This document shows positions 3,932 through 6,235 of a stretch of 6,235 nt of DNA, in pieces; position 1 is the first letter of the stretch, and every line of letters begins with the position of its first letter. Under the pieces are notes generated by a model. That model saw only the letters and a list, made by a program, of their open reading frames with translations, was not told the DNA's origin and searched no databases. Source of the DNA: DASRVA01 sp050732935 (GTDB taxonomy: Bacteria > Gemmatimonadota > Gemmatimonadetes > JACCXV01 > JAHWKZ01); assembly GCA_050732935.1 (NCBI GenBank), contig JBOHRW010000022.1:1-6235 (forward strand), read 5' to 3'. The translations under genes and the position numbers were made by a program.

Positions 3932-6235
3932 GTGGTCAGGATCGTCCGACGCAAGACAATCTTCGTTCTCTTCCTCCTGTCGCTGACGAGCGCACCGCTC
4001 GCTGCCCAGGTCATCCAGGGGACCCTCCGCGAGGAGGGGAGCGGCCAGCCGGTTCAGGGCGCCTTCATCCTGCTCCTCGACAGCGGGGGCCGGCAGCGGA
4101 CGGCCGCCCTGACCGACACCGGGGGACGCTTCTCCGTTGTCGCTCCCGAGCCAGGCGAGTACTCCCTGCGGGTCGAGCGGATCGGATATCGGAGCGACGA
4201 GACCTCGTTCTTCCGGCTGGAGGCCGGCCAGGTCGTCGATCGGGACCTGACCGCGCCGGTCGAGGCGGTGCTTCTGAGTGGCATCGCCGTCCCCATGGAA
4301 GAGCCGCGCTGTGAGGCCAGCCCCGAGGAGAGCGAGCGGCTGGCCGAGGTCTGGGAGGAAGCCCGCAAGGCGCTCGCGGTCACCGCCTGGACGCACAGCC
4401 AAGAGCTCTACCGGATTCGGGTTCGACAATACGAGCGCGAGCTCGATGCGAAGACACTTCGCATCCGCGATGAGAGCTCCCGCGAGCGGACCGGCCTCAA
4501 TCGCGGAAGCCCGTTCGTGAGCCGCGAGGCTGAACTGCTCGCGGCCGAGGGATACGCGGAGATCGGGCCCGAGATGATCCAGTACTTCGGCCCGGATGCG
4601 GAAGTTCTGCTCTCCGACGTGTTCCTGGACCGGTACTGCTTCCGGCTCGAGGATCCCGCCGAAGACCTGGCGGGGCTGGTCGGGCTCGGCTTCCGGCCGG
4701 AGGAGCCGGGCGACCAGGTGGACATCGAGGGAGTCCTGTGGCTGGATGAGGCTTCCGCCGAGCTGCGGTACCTCGAGTATCGGTACCTGGGGCTCCCCTG
4801 GCGGGCGGACGGCGTGCAGGCCGGAGGCCGGGTCGAGTTCGAGCGGCTTCCGAACGGAGCGTGGATCGTGGCCCGGTGGAGGATCCGGGCGCCCGCGGTC
4901 GAGCGCTCACCGGGCCTGGAGTACGAGGTCCGCGGGGGAGTGGTCCGATCCTACGCCGGAGGCCGACCGCGGGACCGGGTGCGGGCCGTGTTCGAGACAG
5001 GTGGGCTGGTCGAGGAGATCCGGACCGCAGGGGGCGCGCTGCTGCGCTCCACGGAAACCGCCGGCCTGGCGGGGACGGTCGTCGATTCCACGCGCGGCGT
5101 TCCGCTCGTCGAGGCGGGAGTCCGCCTCGCCGGAACCGATCATCACACCGTGACCGACAGGGAGGGCCGCTTCCGGTTGGGTGGGCTGCCGGGCGGGGAA
5201 TACACGCTCACCGTGAGCCACGCGCGGCTGGATTCGCTGGGCCTGGCATCCCTCGAGCGCCACGTGAGCCTCCGGACCGGGCGCACGGAAGTCGCGGCTC
5301 TGGCGATCCCGTCCCTCATCCGGATCCTGGTCGCCGCCTGTGAAGCCGAGCCGGCCCCACCCGGGACCACCGTTCTGGCCGGCCTCGTGAAGGACTCCGA
5401 GAGCGGGATCCCGCTGCCGGGCGCCGAGGTGACGGTTTCGTGGGCGCACACCGAGCCGACGCATGTCGAGGTTCTCGCAGACAGTCGGGGACGGTACGTC
5501 GCCTGCGCGGTGCCCTCCCACGGACTGGTCAGGGCCGAGGCCGGATTCCTCGACCGACGTGGGACGGCGACCCTGACGATGGTGGGGGAGGGGGAGCCAA
5601 TTCGGCACGACTTCGCGCTCGCCGGTGAGGCCGTTCTCATGGCCGGTCGCGAGTCCCGGATCACCATCGAGCATCGGGAAACCGGCGGGCAGACGGCGGT
5701 CATCACCGGTCTGGTGACGGAGGAGAAAGCGGGCCGCCCCCTCAGCGGGGTCCAGGTCGCGCTGACCGGGAATGGGATCGGGACCACGACCGACGAGGAA
5801 GGGCGCTTCCGCCTCGCCGTCCCAGCGGGCGAACACAGGCTGGAGATGATTCGGCTGGGCTACCGGACGGGACGGCTCCCCATGTCCGTGGCCGCCGGGG
5901 AGGAGGTCCGGCTGCTTGCCGGCCTCGCGTCCGAGCCTGTCCCCGTCGAGCCGCTGGCCGTGGAGGCGGTCGACGCGGAAGCCCTTTCCGACGTCCGCTC
6001 GGGAGTCACCACCTACCGGATCACCGCCGAGGAGATCGCGGGATACCCGGCCATGGGGATCGTGGAGGTTATCGCGCTCGGAGTTCCGGGGGCCGAGATC
6101 GGTCAGGACCCCGCCACCGGCTGCAAGGTGCCGATCTTCCGCGTGCCGGGCTCGGTCTCGGCGGCCAACACCCTGACCCTTTCGCAGGGCGCGGCGCGGG
6201 CGGCTCCCTCTCCCTTCCGGGCTCCGCTCGTCGTG
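3932..6235 (+). CDS. Large secreted protein with four carboxypeptidase-regulatory-like domains and a plug-like end, 3' end outside the window
   Basis: The frame runs 768 codons without a stop to the window edge. GTG 3932 is the only plausible start after the TAA at 3899-3901; the next ATG (4295) would lose the signal peptide. No clear ribosome binding site is present. Residues 1-26 form a signal peptide: basic RIVRRK, core IFVLFLLSLTSA, likely cleaved near LAA-Q26. A first beta-sandwich domain of the carboxypeptidase-regulatory-like type covers about 27-108 (TDTGGRFSV, GEYSLRVERIGYRS). An unnamed middle domain covers about 120-375 (VWEEARKALAVTAW 140-153, DAEVLLSDVFLDRYCF 222-237, VEFERLPNGAWIVARW 301-316), with Cys127 and Cys236 possibly bonded. 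Three more sandwich domains follow at about 379-445, 481-565 and 589-680; the second and fourth carry the Asp/Glu-Gly-Arg-Phe turn and the third a degenerate Ser-Arg-Gly-Arg-Tyr. From about 691 (TTYRITAEEIAGYPA, GVPGAEI, APLVV) it resembles a TonB-receptor plug. The role is probably in the outer membrane or periplasm; the substrate is unknown. Confidence 0.85.
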   Translation, partial: MVRIVRRKTIFVLFLLSLTSAPLAAQVIQGTLREEGSGQPVQGAFILLLDSGGRQRTAALTDTGGRFSVVAPEPGEYSLRVERIGYRSDETSFFRLEAGQVVDRDLTAPVEAVLLSGIAVPMEEPRCEASPEESERLAEVWEEARKALAVTAWTHSQELYRIRVRQYERELDAKTLRIRDESSRERTGLNRGSPFVSREAELLAAEGYAEIGPEMIQYFGPDAEVLLSDVFLDRYCFRLEDPAEDLAGLVGLGFRPEEPGDQVDIEGVLWLDEASAELRYLEYRYLGLPWRADGVQAGGRVEFERLPNGAWIVARWRIRAPAVERSPGLEYEVRGGVVRSYAGGRPRDRVRAVFETGGLVEEIRTAGGALLRSTETAGLAGTVVDSTRGVPLVEAGVRLAGTDHHTVTDREGRFRLGGLPGGEYTLTVSHARLDSLGLASLERHVSLRTGRTEVAALAIPSLIRILVAACEAEPAPPGTTVLAGLVKDSESGIPLPGAEVTVSWAHTEPTHVEVLADSRGRYVACAVPSHGLVRAEAGFLDRRGTATLTMVGEGEPIRHDFALAGEAVLMAGRESRITIEHRETGGQTAVITGLVTEEKAGRPLSGVQVALTGNGIGTTTDEEGRFRLAVPAGEHRLEMIRLGYRTGRLPMSVAAGEEVRLLAGLASEPVPVEPLAVEAVDAEALSDVRSGVTTYRITAEEIAGYPAMGIVEVIALGVPGAEIGQDPATGCKVPIFRVPGSVSAANTLTLSQGAARAAPSPFRAPLVV
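4445..4465. repeat. Perfect 9-bp inverted repeat with a 3-base loop inside the secreted-protein gene
   Basis: GATGCGAAG (4445-4453) and CTTCGCATC (4457-4465) are exact inverted copies around ACA. They encode part of the middle domain (residues about 172-178, between two charged stretches). Further partial pairing is possible between the flanking CGCGAGCTC (4436-4444) and GAGCTCCCGCG (4475-4485). The repeat is intragenic, no T run follows it, and no function is claimed. Confidence 0.5.

Noticed and set aside
5110..5129. 8-pair hairpin CGAGGCGG/CCGCCTCG with a GAGT loop
   Set aside because: It lies within coding sequence of a beta-sandwich domain, no T run follows, and such GC-rich stems are expected by chance at this composition.
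4907..5836. 309-codon minus-strand frame
   Set aside because: It lies wholly opposite the secreted-protein frame, which has clear domains, and shows no family motifs of its own.
1..6235. CRISPR array, tRNA or rRNA gene, transposase
   Set aside because: No regularly spaced repeats, tRNA-like cloverleaf or recombinase motifs were seen on either strand by eye.

Overview
The window looks like chromosome of a GC-rich bacterium, most likely Gemmatimonadota or a close relative. This is inferred from three things: high GC in the housekeeping genes (one sampled line of ychF is 72 percent GC), a signal peptide ending in the Ala-Ala-Gln junction common in that phylum, and a secreted protein combining carboxypeptidase-regulatory-like domains with a Trp-Glu-Glu-Ala-Arg-Lys-Ala-Leu segment that I recall from Gemmatimonadota proteomes. 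No rRNA or other marker is present to confirm the lineage. Layout: (1) positions 1-440 hold the 3' end of a fetB/UPF0014 ABC-transporter permease. (2) Positions 441-1999 hold an AbiE-type (type IV) toxin-antitoxin module with a good sigma70-like promoter. A large imperfect palindrome overlaps the -10 element and the toxin start codon. The toxin gene abiEii is broken by one frameshift; the antitoxin gene abiEi is intact and overlaps the toxin's end by 13 bases. This block is visibly poorer in GC than both sides. (3) Positions 2015-3124 hold ychF, complete, starting 15 bases after abiEi. (4) Positions 3125-3310 hold no gene I can support. (5) Positions 3311-3814, minus strand, hold a small predicted lipoprotein that faces ychF tail to tail. 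(6) Positions 3815-3931 form a divergent promoter region. (7) Positions 3932-6235 hold a large secreted protein with no stop before the window ends. It has a signal peptide, four carboxypeptidase-regulatory-like beta-sandwich domains, an unnamed middle domain and the start of a TonB-plug-like segment. How the parts relate: the toxin-antitoxin cassette sits between two unrelated housekeeping-type genes and so close to ychF that ychF may be read from the cassette's promoter. If the antitoxin still represses that promoter, a decayed toxin-antitoxin module would be controlling a conserved ribosome-associated ATPase. The lipoprotein and the large secreted protein are divergently transcribed from neighbouring promoters and are both predicted to be exported; no functional link beyond that can be read from the sequence.
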